A DNA stretch of 64,000 nucleotides, from positions 87,812 to 151,811 of the forward strand of contig NZ_JARFTP010000010.1 of assembly GCF_029167375.1 (NCBI RefSeq). Direction: 5' to 3'. The notes beneath the pieces are model-generated. The model ran no database searches and was not told the DNA's origin. It worked only from the letters and a program-made list of their open reading frames with translations. This document shows, in pieces, positions 25,425 through 33,773 of this stretch (within the stretch, counting starts at the first letter, position 1; each line of letters opens with the position of its first letter). The position numbers were made by a program, and so were the translations under genes. Source of the DNA: Tsukamurella sp. 8F. GTDB taxonomy: Bacteria; Actinomycetota; Actinomycetes; Mycobacteriales; Mycobacteriaceae.

Positions 25425-26695
25425 ACGCGCACCTGATCGAGCAACTCATCACGATCCCGCTGTTCACCGGGATCATCGGGTACATCACCAACTGGACAGG
25501 CATCCTCATGCTGTTCGAGCCCAAGCGGTTCTACGGCGTCAAGGTGCCGGGTGTCCGGGTCCTGTATCCGCTGCTGCCGCGCAGGGTTCAGGTGATCCCC
25601 GCGATCCGCGCCGACGGCCGCGTGGGCTGGCAGGGCATCGTCCCGTCCCGTGCCGAGAAGATGGCGAGTATCGCGGTCGACAAGTCGCTCTCGAAGGTCG
25701 GCAGCATCGCCGACTTCTACCGCATCCTCGACCCCGAGTACGTATCGGAGCATCTCACGCGCTCGGCGCTGCCCGAGGTCCCCAGCATCGTCGAAGGCAT
25801 CATGCAGCGGGAGAATCCCCGCCTGTGGTATTCGCTTCCCGACGAGTTGAAGGCGGTCGTCTACAAGCGGGTCGCGGCGAGTCTGCCAGACGACATCCGG
25901 CGCATCACCGCGACGATCGGCGAGAACATCGACGATTACGTCGACGCGAAGCTGATGGTGATCCGGCACCTGTCCGCGAACCCGAAGATCCTCAAGCAGA
26001 TCTTCTACAACATCGGCCGCAAGGAGCTGAGGTTCATGCAGAACTTCGGTTTCTACTTCGGCTTCCCGATGGGCTTCGTGCTGGTAGCGCTGCTGCACTA
26101 CTTCCCGCACTGGTGGCTGCTGCCGCTGGGCGGCATCGTGATCGGCTACGTCGTGAACTATGTCGGCATCACGATGATCTTCGAGCCGCTGCACGCCAAG
26201 CGTTGGGTGCCGTGGCGGCAGGGTCTGTTCCTCAAACGCCGCGAGGAGATCGCGCAGCAGTACGCCGAGGTGATGGCCGATCAGGTGGTGACCATCGAGA
26301 ACATCTGCGACGAGTTGCTGCACGGCCCCAGGTCGGACCGGACGCGCGCCACGGTGGAGCATGTCCTGCGGGAGTCCGTCGATACCGCGGCCGGGTGGGC
26401 GCGGCGCGTGGTGAAGCTGTCGGTGGGCTCCGAGGCGTACGCCCGAGTCCCGCAGCTCGCCGGTATCGAGGCCCTCAAGGTCGCCGAGCAGACGGTGGCC
26501 GAACCCGCCTTCGTGGAGCAGCAGCGGAGCAAGGTGCGGGCGTTCGTCTCAGCGCGGATGACCATTCTGCGGCCGGAGGATCTCAGCGAGCTCCTGCGGT
26601 CCGCCATCAAACAGGACGAGTGGCTTCTGTTCCTGCACGGCGCGGTGCTCGGCTCCGCGGCGGGGTTCCTCCATCTGGCGATCTTCGGGGTGTAG
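25421..26695 (+). CDS. DUF445 family membrane protein
   Basis: A 424-residue protein of the DUF445 family. The hallmark GYITNWTGILMLFEP near the N-terminus is repeated in altered form as GYVVNYVGITMIFEP in the middle, each in a hydrophobic helix, showing an internal duplication; a further hydrophobic helix ends the protein. It is predicted to be an inner-membrane protein of unknown role. It is coupled to the TetR gene by ATGA and followed after 3 bp by an Abi-alpha-like gene, so the three proteins probably serve one membrane- or stress-related function. Confidence 0.85.
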   Translation: MNAHLIEQLITIPLFTGIIGYITNWTGILMLFEPKRFYGVKVPGVRVLYPLLPRRVQVIPAIRADGRVGWQGIVPSRAEKMASIAVDKSLSKVGSIADFYRILDPEYVSEHLTRSALPEVPSIVEGIMQRENPRLWYSLPDELKAVVYKRVAASLPDDIRRITATIGENIDDYVDAKLMVIRHLSANPKILKQIFYNIGRKELRFMQNFGFYFGFPMGFVLVALLHYFPHWWLLPLGGIVIGYVVNYVGITMIFEPLHAKRWVPWRQGLFLKRREEIAQQYAEVMADQVVTIENICDELLHGPRSDRTRATVEHVLRESVDTAAGWARRVVKLSVGSEAYARVPQLAGIEALKVAEQTVAEPAFVEQQRSKVRAFVSARMTILRPEDLSELLRSAIKQDEWLLFLHGAVLGSAAGFLHLAIFGV

Positions 26696-26698
26696 ACA

Positions 26699-27526
26699 AT
26701 GACAGACGGTGTAGTGGTTTTCAACGGAGTGGTGATGACGGAGGACGGGGTCCCGATAGAGGACGACGGCCGTGCGCTCGAGCGTCGCGGGCCGCAGATG
26801 CCGGCGTTGCCCGAGTCGACCCCGCTCGTCGGGGGCGTGTTCGGGCGTCTGAACAAGGCGTCATCGGCGGCATTCGAACTCGGCAAGGAGGTCACCGGTT
26901 CCGCCGGCCGCCTCACGAGGCAGTTCGTCACCGAGGCCGAGCATCTGGTGGATGTCGCCCTCCCTGCGGGGACGCCCCGCATCGTCGTACACGCCGAGGT
27001 CGTCGAGGACGAGCCGGCCACGCAGCAGACCCCCATCGAGCCGCCGCCGCCCACCGCAGAGGAGTTGCGGCGGGCGGGCGACAGACTGCTGGCACGGTCG
27101 GCCGAATCGCGCCAGGGCGTGGCGACGCATCCGGCGTTCCAATACATCCTCGAACAGCTCGCGCCCGACGAGGCCCGCATCCTGCGGCTGCTGGCGAGCG
27201 GACCGCAGCCCGCGGTCGACGTACGCACCAACCGCCCGTTCGGCGTGGGCTCTGAGGCGGTGGCGTTCGGGCTCTCGATGATTCCCGAGGTCGCGGGGTG
27301 CCGGAACCCTGAGCGGATCACCGCGTATCTCGGCAACCTGCACCGGCTGGGGTTGATCTGGTTCTCGAAGGAGCCGGTCGAATTGCACCGCTACGAGCTC
27401 GTCCAGGTCCAGCCTGCCGTCGCCGAGGCGATCAGCAAGGCCGGCCGCTACGCCAAGGTGATCCGGCGGCGCATCGAGGTCACGGCGTTCGGTGCCGAGT
27501 TCTTCGACTGCTGCTTCACCACATAG
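26699..27526 (+). CDS. Abi-alpha (DUF4393)-like protein
   Basis: A 275-residue protein. After a disordered, acidic N-terminus, a helical region (ATHPAFQYILEQLAPDEARI) leads into LASGPQPAVDV, a GCRNPERITAYLGNLHRLGLI block and a C-terminal VTAFGAEFFDCC. This order matches the Abi-alpha/DUF4393 family, first named from a lactococcal phage abortive-infection factor, though most members have no tested role. It is the third gene of the TetR-DUF445 operon (3-bp gap). A defence role here is inference only; a membrane housekeeping role with DUF445 is equally possible. Confidence 0.7.
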   Translation: MTDGVVVFNGVVMTEDGVPIEDDGRALERRGPQMPALPESTPLVGGVFGRLNKASSAAFELGKEVTGSAGRLTRQFVTEAEHLVDVALPAGTPRIVVHAEVVEDEPATQQTPIEPPPPTAEELRRAGDRLLARSAESRQGVATHPAFQYILEQLAPDEARILRLLASGPQPAVDVRTNRPFGVGSEAVAFGLSMIPEVAGCRNPERITAYLGNLHRLGLIWFSKEPVELHRYELVQVQPAVAEAISKAGRYAKVIRRRIEVTAFGAEFFDCCFTT

Positions 27527-27562
27527 CTTCCGCGCCGGGGAGTGCCTTTGTTCGCGGGACCG

Positions 27563-28477
27563 TCAGACCCGCGCGGCGCCCCGCGGGACGGGGAAGCCGC
27601 TCGGGTACGGGGCGGCCACATCGTGTGCTTCGAACGCGCCCAGGATCCGTCGGCGCAGCTCCCGTTCGACTGCCCACTGGGAGTTGGCGCGTACGGCCAC
27701 CGTCAGGCGCAGGGTCACGGTATCGGCGGTGACCGAGGAGACCCCGAGCATCTGCGGGGGTGAGAGCATCTCCGATTGCAGTTCGGCATCGTCCGATGCG
27801 GCCTGCGCCGTCTCGTGCGCGACCCGGCACGCGAGGTCGACGTCGGTGGCATGGGCGACCGGCAACTCCACCACCGCGACGGCGTGTTCCTGGCTGAAGT
27901 TCGCGACGCGCTGGATCTCACCGTTCCGTACGTACCAGAGCGTGCCGTGCATGTCGCGCAACGTCGTGATCCGCAGGCCGACGGTCTCGATGGTGCCCGT
28001 AGCCTCCCCGAGATCGACTATGTCGCCTACTCCGTACTGGTCCTCGAACAACATGAACAGTCCGGTGATGAAATCCCGCACCAGGTTCTGAGCGCCGAAT
28101 CCGATCGCGATACCGACGACGCCGGCCGATGCGACGAGCGGTGCGACGTTGACGCCGAGAATCGCGAGCGACTGCAGTACGACCCAGATCAACACCAGGA
28201 AGGACACCGCTGACTTCAGCACCGAGGCGATGGTCTCGGCGCGCTGGGCCCGACGGGCGCGCGCTCGCGGGTCCCGCGGCGGCTTCTTCTCGACCGGTCT
28301 GCGCCGCCACCGCAGGCGCGGTGGCCGCCCCGTCCCCGAGGCACTGCGCGCGAGGCGATCGATGAACCGGTGCAACACGAAACGCAGTACCAACGCGAGC
28401 GCCACGTAGACCGCGATGCCGACCGGCTTGTCGATCAGCCAGTTCCGGCTGTTCTCGGACAACTCCTCTGCCAACAC
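27563..28477 (-). CDS. Small-conductance mechanosensitive channel (MscS family)
   Basis: A 304-residue MscS-type channel. There are about three membrane helices (near residues 18-32, 90-110 and 115-135). The pore-lining TM3 has AGVVGIAIGFGAQNLVRDFITG, followed by the beta domain with FEDQYGVGDIVDLG and TLRDMHGTLWYVRNGEI. It releases solutes on osmotic down-shock. GTG 28477 is taken as the start since it places the first helix correctly; the open frame continues upstream into the neighbouring gene. Convergent with the Abi-alpha gene. Confidence 0.88.
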   Translation of the reverse strand: MLAEELSENSRNWLIDKPVGIAVYVALALVLRFVLHRFIDRLARSASGTGRPPRLRWRRRPVEKKPPRDPRARARRAQRAETIASVLKSAVSFLVLIWVVLQSLAILGVNVAPLVASAGVVGIAIGFGAQNLVRDFITGLFMLFEDQYGVGDIVDLGEATGTIETVGLRITTLRDMHGTLWYVRNGEIQRVANFSQEHAVAVVELPVAHATDVDLACRVAHETAQAASDDAELQSEMLSPPQMLGVSSVTADTVTLRLTVAVRANSQWAVERELRRRILGAFEAHDVAAPYPSGFPVPRGAARV

Positions 28478-28518
28478 GGCCCCGAGGCTACAGATTCGCG
28501 CCGATCTCGCCAGTGTGC

Positions 28519-29433
28519 TCAAGCGAGGGTGATATTCCCCTCCCGCGAGGGCACGGTGCCGAGCTCGGTCATCGCTTCGGCGTCCAGTACGACGTCGCCC
28601 ACTGCGAGGTTCGCCTCCAGGTGCTCCACGGCCGCCGTGCCCGGGATGAGCAGAGCGTGTGGCGCGTGCGCGAGCAGCCACGCCTGACCGATCTGCGCGG
28701 GTGTCCGGTCCAGCCGCTGTGCCACCCGTACGACTGCGGGCTCGTCGACGACCTTGGGCAGGCCGGGCCACGCGCCCCCAAGCGGATAGAAGGGCACCCA
28801 CGCGATGCCCTCCTGACCGCAGAGTTGCAGCAGGGCTTCGTCGCCGCGGGAGACCAGGCTGTACGCGTTCTGCACGCACACGATGCCCGCGGGGAGCGCG
28901 CGCTGCACGGCCTCGAGGGACACCGCGCTGAGCCCGATCGCCCCGATCAGCCCTTCGTCTCGGAGCGAGACCATCTCTGCGAGCTGGTCATCCAGATCGA
29001 CGACCTGATCCCCCGCCGCTCGCAGCCCGGGGCCGACGTCGGCGCGGCGCAGGTTCACTACGGGAAGCTGCTCGCGGCCGAGCGAACGGAGGTTCGCCTC
29101 GACGGAGGCCCGCAGCTGCTCGGGACGCTGAGCCAGCCGCAGAGGTATCGGCCCACCGTCGGGATCCCGCTCGGCGCCGACCTTGGTGACGACCACTACG
29201 TCGTCGTCTGCCGTGAGTGTGGTGCCCAGGATCCCGTTGACGAAGCCGCTGCCGTAGAAGTGCGCTGTGTCGATGTGATCGACACCGAGCTCGACAGCGC
29301 GCCGGACGACGGCGCGCGCAGCGTCGGGATCCTCTGCGAGGCGCGCGAGTTGCATGGCGCCGTAGCCGATCCGGGAGACGGTCTGGGCACCGAGCCTCCC
29401 GACGCCGCCGGGCCGTGTGACCTGTGGATTCAT
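28519..29433 (-). CDS. Aldo/keto reductase
   Basis: A 304-residue NADPH-dependent aldo/keto reductase barrel. GVDHIDTAHFYG holds the catalytic Asp and Tyr and VVVTKVG the Lys. At the usual catalytic His position the sequence reads VVNLRRAD, so His is replaced by Arg. The C-terminal cofactor region includes LIPGTAAVEHLEANL. ATG 29433 follows AGGAGG. Two nearly identical palindromes (29461-29474, 29497-29510) lie directly upstream, so it is probably regulated separately from the degradative operon behind it. Confidence 0.88.
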   Translation of the reverse strand: MNPQVTRPGGVGRLGAQTVSRIGYGAMQLARLAEDPDAARAVVRRAVELGVDHIDTAHFYGSGFVNGILGTTLTADDDVVVVTKVGAERDPDGGPIPLRLAQRPEQLRASVEANLRSLGREQLPVVNLRRADVGPGLRAAGDQVVDLDDQLAEMVSLRDEGLIGAIGLSAVSLEAVQRALPAGIVCVQNAYSLVSRGDEALLQLCGQEGIAWVPFYPLGGAWPGLPKVVDEPAVVRVAQRLDRTPAQIGQAWLLAHAPHALLIPGTAAVEHLEANLAVGDVVLDAEAMTELGTVPSREGNITLA

Positions 29434-29458
29434 GGTCGCCTCCTGATTGACAGCGGTA

Positions 29459-29510
29459 ACCGGAGGACCCTCCGGTAGCGCCAGCATAGCACTAATCGGA
29501 GTGTCCTCCG
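29459..29510. promoter_or_regulatory. Paired CGGAGGAC(C/A)CTCCG operators
   Basis: Site 1 is CGGAGGACCCTCCG (29461-29474, arms extendable to ACCGGAGG/CCTCCGGT). Site 2 at 29497-29510, read on the reverse strand, is CGGAGGACACTCCG and differs at a single base. The two are 36 bp apart centre to centre and bracket the expected promoter of the aldo/keto reductase gene; site 2 lies in the last codons of the preceding gene. They look like tandem sites for one dimeric repressor (TetR type). Confidence 0.6.
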
Positions 29511-30079
29511 TTTCTCTGTGGAAGGGTTCGGGCCCCGCCGATAACAAGGTTGCCCAGGTGCGTGAACTCGGCGGCGACCTGTTCCCCGGGGGACACCGGA
29601 ACGGCGTCGGTCATGCCGCCGGTGAATACCATCGTGCCCGGCGCGAGTCCGCCGAGGGCGTCGGCGGCGAACGCGAGCGCCTGTCCGGGGTGGCCGTGGA
29701 CGGCGGCGCCGGTCGCCGAGTCCACCACCACCCCGTTCACCGAGAGCACACACGCCTCGAGCGAGAGGTCCACTTCGTACGGTCGGCGCTCGACCCCGCC
29801 TATGACGACCCGCGTCGCCGCGGCGTCGCCGGATGCATCCAGTAGCTCGAGTCCGGCGTGCACGGATCGCACCGCGGCCATCGCCTCCGTAGCGGTGACA
29901 CCCGGGCCCGCCGGCCGCTCGCCGACGACGAGCACGATGTGTGGCGCGATGCGGATTCCGTCCGTCGCTACGGGTGTGCCTGCCGCGAGCAGCATCTGCC
30001 TCGTGACCCGCGTGACGAGGGGCTCCGTGCCCGGCGGCCCCAGTCTGACCCCGATGTTCCGCCCGGCTGTGTCGATCAC
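29492..30079 (-). CDS. Shortened hydratase/decarboxylase-like protein (FAH-type, probably altered)
   Basis: A 195-residue protein related to the C-terminal two thirds of 2-keto-4-pentenoate hydratase and 4-oxalocrotonate decarboxylase, which usually have about 260 residues. The N-terminal 60-70 residues are absent. Where the family has the metal-binding EPEIA (two Glu), this protein reads [10 protein letters not shown], so both ligands are gone, although the later LELLD segment keeps one Glu. A GTG start at 30079 overlaps the aldolase stop (GTGA), arguing that it is still translated. It may be a non-catalytic partner, a changed enzyme or a decaying gene. Confidence 0.6.
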   Translation of the reverse strand: MIDTAGRNIGVRLGPPGTEPLVTRVTRQMLLAAGTPVATDGIRIAPHIVLVVGERPAGPGVTATEAMAAVRSVHAGLELLDASGDAAATRVVIGGVERRPYEVDLSLEACVLSVNGVVVDSATGAAVHGHPGQALAFAADALGGLAPGTMVFTGGMTDAVPVSPGEQVAAEFTHLGNLVIGGARTLPQRNGGHSD

Positions 30080-31104
30080 ACGGACACCGGCTTCCGCTCC
30101 GCGGCGAGTTCGATGGCCACGTCGATGATCATGTCCTCCTGGCCGCCGACGTACCCGGCCTGTCCGACGCGCGTGAGTATCTCGTGGGCGGGCACCCCGT
30201 ACCGCTGCGCTGCGCGCTCGGCGTGGAACAGAAACGAGTTGTACACGCCGTACCGGCCCTGGATTATCGAATTCCTGTCTGCGATAGGAAGTCTTGGTAT
30301 GAACGGCCGGGCGGTCTCCTCGGCCACCGCGAGCACCGCATCCGAGTCGATGCCGGTCCGCACGCCGAGGCGGTCGAGGACGACGGTGAGGATCTCCGTC
30401 GGGGTGTTGCCCGCGCCGGCACCGAGCGCGCACAGCGTCCCGTCGATCTGTCTGGCCCCCGCCCGCATGCCCGCGATCGAATTCGCAGGGCCCATCGACA
30501 GATTCTGGTGCGCGTGCACGCCGACCTGGGCGTCGTCACCCAATTCCGCGACCAGTGCGGCGACGCGATCGGCCACGCCATCGGGCAGCAGGGCACCGGC
30601 GGAGTCGACGACGTATACACAGTTGCAGCCCGCGTCGGCCATGATGCGCGCCTGTTTCGCCAGGTGCTCGGGCGTGGTGCGGTGCGAGAGCATGAGGAAG
30701 CCGACGGTGTCCATACCGAGATCCCGTGCGGCGCCGAAGTGCTGGATCGATACGTCGGCCTCGGTGCAGTGCGTCGCGACGCGGGCGACGGACGCACCGG
30801 CGCCGTGGGCGCGCTCGAGATCGGCGACGGTGCCGAGGCCCGGTAGCAGCAGCACGGCTATCCGTGCCTGCTTCGCCACATCTGCTGCGGCGCTGATCAA
30901 CTCGATCTCGTCGGTACGGCTGAAACCGTAGTTGAACGTCGAGCCGGACAGGCCGTCTCCGTGCGTGACCTCGATGACGGGCACGCCCGCTGTGTCGAGC
31001 CCCCGGACGACGTCGCGCACCTGATCGACGGTGAACTGGTGCGCGACGGCGTGACTGCCGTCGCGCAGGGTGGTGTCCGTGATGCGGACTGCGATGTCAC
31101 TCAT
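30076..31104 (-). CDS. 4-hydroxy-2-oxovalerate aldolase
   Basis: A 342-residue class II pyruvate aldolase (DmpG/BphI/HsaF family). It cleaves 4-hydroxy-2-oxoacids to pyruvate and an aldehyde, which is channelled to the partner dehydrogenase. Motifs: [12 protein letters not shown] (metal and pyruvate site), [11 protein letters not shown] (metal His pair) and the C-terminal communication domain with [19 protein letters not shown] 31104 lies 14 bp after the dehydrogenase stop. It is the third gene of the meta-cleavage tail operon; whether the upstream pathway is aromatic or steroid cannot be told. Confidence 0.93.
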   Translation of the reverse strand: MSDIAVRITDTTLRDGSHAVAHQFTVDQVRDVVRGLDTAGVPVIEVTHGDGLSGSTFNYGFSRTDEIELISAAADVAKQARIAVLLLPGLGTVADLERAHGAGASVARVATHCTEADVSIQHFGAARDLGMDTVGFLMLSHRTTPEHLAKQARIMADAGCNCVYVVDSAGALLPDGVADRVAALVAELGDDAQVGVHAHQNLSMGPANSIAGMRAGARQIDGTLCALGAGAGNTPTEILTVVLDRLGVRTGIDSDAVLAVAEETARPFIPRLPIADRNSIIQGRYGVYNSFLFHAERAAQRYGVPAHEILTRVGQAGYVGGQEDMIIDVAIELAAERKPVSV

Positions 31105-31118
31105 GATTGTTCGGCCCT

Positions 31119-32018
31119 TCACGATGCGATGGTGGCGGTTCGGGCGCGGGCCAGGAGCTCGGCCGAGCGTGTGGCGGCGGCGGTCATGATGTCGAGGTTG
31201 CCGGCCCACTCCGGGAGGTGGTCGCCGTTGCCGCGCACCTCCAGGAACACGGCCACGCGCGCGTTCCCGCGCCAGGTGGACAGGGGATCGTCGAACTGCG
31301 GGTCCGCGCGCAGGGTGTAGCCCGGAACGTACCGCTGCACCTCGGTGACGATATCGTGGATCGACTCGCTGATCTCGTCGCGGTCCGCGTCGGGTGATAT
31401 CGCGCAGAATACCGTGTCGCGCATGATCATCGGTGGATCCACAGGGTTGAGGACGATGATGGCCTTGCCCCGCCGTGCGCCCCCGACGGACTCGATGCCC
31501 TCGCTCGTGGTCACGGTGAACTCGTCGATGTTCGCGCGCGTACCGGGCCCCGCCGAGCGCGACGATATCGACGCGACGATCTCGGCGTAGGGAACCTCGG
31601 TCACGCGGGAGACGGCGTGCACGATCGGGATCGTCGCCTGCCCGCCGCACGTGATCATGTTGACGTTCGGTGCCTGCACGGTGGCGCCGAGATCGACTGC
31701 GGGGCAGAGAAAGGGGCCGACAGCGGCGGGGGTGAGGTCGATGGCGGTGATCCCGGCCTCAGCGTAGCGCGGTGCGTTCGCTGTGTGAGCCTTCGCCGAC
31801 GTGGCCTCGAATACGAAGTCCGGCAGGTCGTCTCGGGCGAGCAACCAGTCGACCCCGCCTGCGCTGGCTTCGACGCCCAGCTCGCGGGCGCGGGCCAGAC
31901 CGGCGGACTCCGGGTCGACGCCGACCATGCACGTCACGTCGAACTCGGCGCTGCGTTGTAGCTTGATGAGCAGGTCGGTCCCGATGTTCCCGGGGCCGAC
32001 GATGGCGGTGGTCACCAT
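31119..32018 (-). CDS. Acetaldehyde dehydrogenase (acylating)
   Basis: A 299-residue CoA-acylating aldehyde dehydrogenase (DmpF/BphJ/HsaG family), which oxidises the aldolase product to acetyl-CoA or propionyl-CoA with NAD. The Rossmann motif is GPGNIGTDL, and the catalytic Cys is in [12 protein letters not shown]. It forms a channelling complex with the aldolase encoded next. It follows the hydratase gene by 21 bp. Confidence 0.93.
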   Translation of the reverse strand: MVTTAIVGPGNIGTDLLIKLQRSAEFDVTCMVGVDPESAGLARARELGVEASAGGVDWLLARDDLPDFVFEATSAKAHTANAPRYAEAGITAIDLTPAAVGPFLCPAVDLGATVQAPNVNMITCGGQATIPIVHAVSRVTEVPYAEIVASISSRSAGPGTRANIDEFTVTTSEGIESVGGARRGKAIIVLNPVDPPMIMRDTVFCAISPDADRDEISESIHDIVTEVQRYVPGYTLRADPQFDDPLSTWRGNARVAVFLEVRGNGDHLPEWAGNLDIMTAAATRSAELLARARTATIAS

Positions 32019-32039
32019 AGCGGTCCTTCTCTCGTAGTG

Positions 32040-32861
32040 CTATCCCGCGAATGTCGCGGTGACAGATCCGATTCCGGCGAATGTGGCGGTGGCTGTCGAG
32101 CCCCGTCGCACGGGCACCGCGGCGGTGACCGAACCCGGCAGGATCACGGATCCGGCTTCCAGCGTGATGCCGAGCGGCCCGACGGTGTTCGCCAGCCACG
32201 CGAGAGCGTTCACCGGTGAGCCCAGTGCCGCGCCACCCGCGCCTGTGCCTACGATCGCGCCGTCCACATGCAGGTTGCATCCCAGTGTGCGCAGTGACAG
32301 GCCCCGCGCGGTGAGCTGTTCGAGCGAGACCGGTGTCGATCCGAGAACGACGCCACCCGACGAGGCGTTGTCGGCGATAGTGTCGGCCAGGGTGATCCTC
32401 CAGTTCTCGATCCGCGAATCGATGATCTCGAGGGAGGGGAGCACGTAGTCGATGGCCGAGATCGCGTCCGGCACCGTGACGCATGGGCCCTCGAGCGAAC
32501 GCCCGAGCACGAAAGCGATCTCGGGCTCGACGCGCGGGCTGATGTACCGGTCGGCGGGCACAGGTGTGTTCTCCATATGGAACATGTCGTCCATGAGGTG
32601 CCCGTAATCCGGTTGGGTGACACCCATCTGCCGCTGCATCACCGCGGAGGTCAGGCCGACCTTGTGGCCACGTACCGTCCGGCCTGCGTCGGTCCACGCG
32701 CGAACCTGCGCGAGCTGCACGGCGTACGCCTCCTGGGGCGTCATCTCCGGGTGGCGTAGAACCAGCGGCGCTATCGGCCTACGGTCGCGGTAGGCGGCGA
32801 GGAGGTCCGCCGCCAGGCCCGCGGTGTCTATGCCGCTCGGCGTCGTGGGTGTTCGTGTCAC
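32040..32861 (-). CDS. 2-keto-4-pentenoate hydratase
   Basis: A 273-residue hydratase of the DmpE/MhpD/HsaE family that adds water to 2-hydroxypenta-2,4-dienoate to give 4-hydroxy-2-oxovalerate, the aldolase substrate. The family segments GHKVGLTS, VEPEIAFVLG (metal Glu pair) and SLEIIDSRI (third Glu) are intact. A GTG start at 32861 lies inside a perfect palindrome (32859-32873). It is the first gene of the operon and diverges from an IclR regulator. Confidence 0.92.
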   Translation of the reverse strand: MTRTPTTPSGIDTAGLAADLLAAYRDRRPIAPLVLRHPEMTPQEAYAVQLAQVRAWTDAGRTVRGHKVGLTSAVMQRQMGVTQPDYGHLMDDMFHMENTPVPADRYISPRVEPEIAFVLGRSLEGPCVTVPDAISAIDYVLPSLEIIDSRIENWRITLADTIADNASSGGVVLGSTPVSLEQLTARGLSLRTLGCNLHVDGAIVGTGAGGAALGSPVNALAWLANTVGPLGITLEAGSVILPGSVTAAVPVRRGSTATATFAGIGSVTATFAG

Positions 32862-32873
32862 GCTTGAAGCGTG
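32859..32873. promoter_or_regulatory. IclR-type operator, perfect palindrome
   Basis: CACGCTT-G-AAGCGTG is a perfect 7-bp inverted repeat with one central base, located at the hydratase start between the divergent operon and the IclR gene. Size and symmetry suit an IclR dimer. Confidence 0.65.
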
Positions 32874-32899
32874 CGCGCGCCGCCTGTGATACTCAACGC

Positions 32900-33694
32900 A
32901 TGCGTCCCGGTGAGCGGAACACCTTCGCGCCAGACTCGGCAACCGTGCGGGCGGAGCCGACGTCCGTCGTGCGTCGCGTCTCGGAGATCCTCGGGGCGTT
33001 CGGCCACGAGGATCGCGCGCTCGGCGTCAACGAGATCGCCCGCCGCACAGGTATTCCGAAGGCGACGGTGTCGCGCCTCGTAGCCGAACTCGTCGACGAA
33101 GGCATGCTGGAGCGCCACGGTGCGCAGATCGTCTTGGGGCTGCGGCTGTTCGAGCTCGGCGAGCGAGCGTCCCGGCGGCGCTCGATGCGCGAGGTCGCGC
33201 TGCCCTTCCTCGCGGATCTGCGGGCGGCCACGGGACAGACCGTGCACCTGGCCGTCCTCGACGGGTCCGAGGTCGTGTACGTCGAGATCCTGCGTGGCCG
33301 AGGAGGGCCCACGCTTCCATCGGGGGTGGGGTTGCGGCTGCCCGCACACGCGACCGGGGTCGGCAAGGCTCTGTTAGCCGCGGCGCCGCCCGACGTTCTG
33401 CAGCGCATCCTCGAGCGCGGCCTCGCCCCCGTCGGGCCCCGCACCATCACCGCACCGGGCGCCCTGCTGGCGCATCTGCGCCGCATCGCAGCGAGTGGCA
33501 TGTCCTACGAGCACGAGGAATCGGCGGCCGGAGTCGCATGCGTCGCCAGTGCCATCGTTCCCGACGGCGGTCCGGCGGTCGGCGCCGTCTCCGCGACGGG
33601 GTGGATCGGCAAGGTCGATATCCGCCGCGTCGGGCCGGCCGTCCGCACCACCGCCCTGACCATCGCCCGTGAGCTCGCGGCGGCCGAGCCCTGA
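32900..33694 (+). CDS. IclR-family transcriptional regulator
   Basis: A 264-residue IclR regulator: winged helix at about residues 20-75 (VNEIARRTGIPKATVSRLVAE), then an effector-binding domain with LPAHATGVGKALLAA and ASGMSYEHEESAAGVACVA. It diverges from the meta-cleavage tail operon with only 38 bp between starts and probably controls it in response to a pathway acid. ATG 32900 is chosen; the frame is open 17 codons further upstream, but that would run through the operator region. Confidence 0.9.
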   Translation: MRPGERNTFAPDSATVRAEPTSVVRRVSEILGAFGHEDRALGVNEIARRTGIPKATVSRLVAELVDEGMLERHGAQIVLGLRLFELGERASRRRSMREVALPFLADLRAATGQTVHLAVLDGSEVVYVEILRGRGGPTLPSGVGLRLPAHATGVGKALLAAAPPDVLQRILERGLAPVGPRTITAPGALLAHLRRIAASGMSYEHEESAAGVACVASAIVPDGGPAVGAVSATGWIGKVDIRRVGPAVRTTALTIARELAAAEP

Positions 33695-33754
33695 GCCCGG
33701 TCCGCTAGGCGGTTTGCCCGTATTGTGCGACACGGTTGCACAGGTCTACCTCAT

Positions 33755-33773
33755 TGTGGTTAGGCTCCCCTCA
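33755..33773 (+). promoter_or_regulatory. IdeR-like iron box on the lipase promoter
   Basis: TGTGGTTAGGCTCCCCTCA matches the IdeR consensus (TTAGGTTAGGCTAACCTAA) at 13 of 19 positions. The -10-like TAGGCT (33761-33766) lies inside it, 6 bases before the ATG, so transcription would start at or next to the start codon. A TTGCAC at 33735-33740 is a possible -35 with a long 20-base spacer. Confidence 0.4.
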
